DNA of 64,000 bases from Diphasiastrum complanatum (taxonomy: Eukaryota; Streptophyta; Lycopodiopsida; Lycopodiales; Lycopodiaceae), in assembly GCA_029204225.1 (NCBI GenBank), contig CM055098.1, positions 56,380,901 through 56,444,900 on the forward strand, given 5' to 3'. Shown here in pieces: positions 63,745 to 64,000 of the stretch. A model generated the notes under the pieces. That model worked only from the letters and a program-made list of their open reading frames with translations. It had not been told where the DNA came from and did not search any database. The stretch's first letter is position 1. Each line of letters begins with the position of its first letter. The translations under genes were made by a program, and so were the position numbers.

Positions 63745-64000
63745 AATCCAAGGCCTAGCTATGGAGTATCATAACAACATAGTAAGCACACTATGAAAGC
63801 TTGAAAAAACTAGCTGTGGAGTAGAAAACAAAAGCAAGAGATAGATTACTTCAAAGCTCACACAACTTGAATGATAATCAAAAGAGTAACAGGGCGTGGA
63901 AATCCCCCCCCCCCAAACAAAGGGCCACATATAGCATGTAATGTATAGAGGTGGTGTCATACTAATTCTAGCTCACCTCACATGGTTCCTCAACCTACTT
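63745..64000. other. Right end, nothing recognised
   Basis: AT-rich, with a C8 run at 63906; no feature supported. Confidence 0.3.

Overview
This is a piece of a large, repeat-rich land-plant nuclear genome. Plant-type Ty3/gypsy, Ty1/copia, LINE, TRIM and hAT-like sequences fill most of it. The only host gene I recognise with confidence is the plant RecQ-family helicase RECQSIM, with GT-AG introns of up to 12.9 kb stuffed with retroelements. Introns and repeats of this kind fit a fern, lycophyte or gymnosperm better than a compact angiosperm genome, but the species cannot be fixed from the sequence.

Left third (1-22.8 kb): RECQSIM on the minus strand. Six exons (22729 down to 1104) encode an N-terminal UBA domain and the first helicase motifs (Walker A, DEAH box, ALTATAT). 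The rest of the gene lies beyond the left edge. Exon 6 appears to carry a one-base frameshift in a homopolymer. Intron 5 holds a decayed copia piece and a 3'-truncated Gag-only LTR element. Intron 4 is a mosaic of LINE and gypsy fragments, punctuated by two copies of a 404-405 bp TRIM whose 144-bp LTRs each contain a tRNA-like sequence.

Middle (23-49 kb): a subtilase gene fragment, a tandem array of tRNA-like (SINE-like) units, and a local 0.24-kb duplication. Then comes a structurally complete LTR retrotransposon (28791-34041, TSD TCCAC) that encodes only Gag and a protease-like domain. After it lie a BED zinc-finger (hAT-like) fragment, an LTR element with a single 460-codon zinc-knuckle ORF and no reverse transcriptase, a gypsy pol fragment, and a nearly complete but degenerate copia element.

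Right (49-64 kb): unassigned AT-rich sequence with a few exon-like ORFs, a copia element with inverted pieces, and a hAT-like BED region split by a second complete gypsy insertion (55173-61094, minus strand, TSD TGGCC). This insertion shares LTRs and leader with the Gag-only element but carries protease, RT, RNase H, integrase and chromodomain and no gag. The right end has a long GA microsatellite and little recognisable coding sequence.

The most interesting theme is non-autonomy. One LTR family is present both as Gag-PR-only and pol-only insertions with nearly the same ends. The Gag-only copies share a protease active-site change (D-S-G to D-L-G). The TRIM carries tRNA-like Pol III promoter-type boxes inside its LTRs, in principle comparable to the 5S-bearing Cassandra TRIMs.
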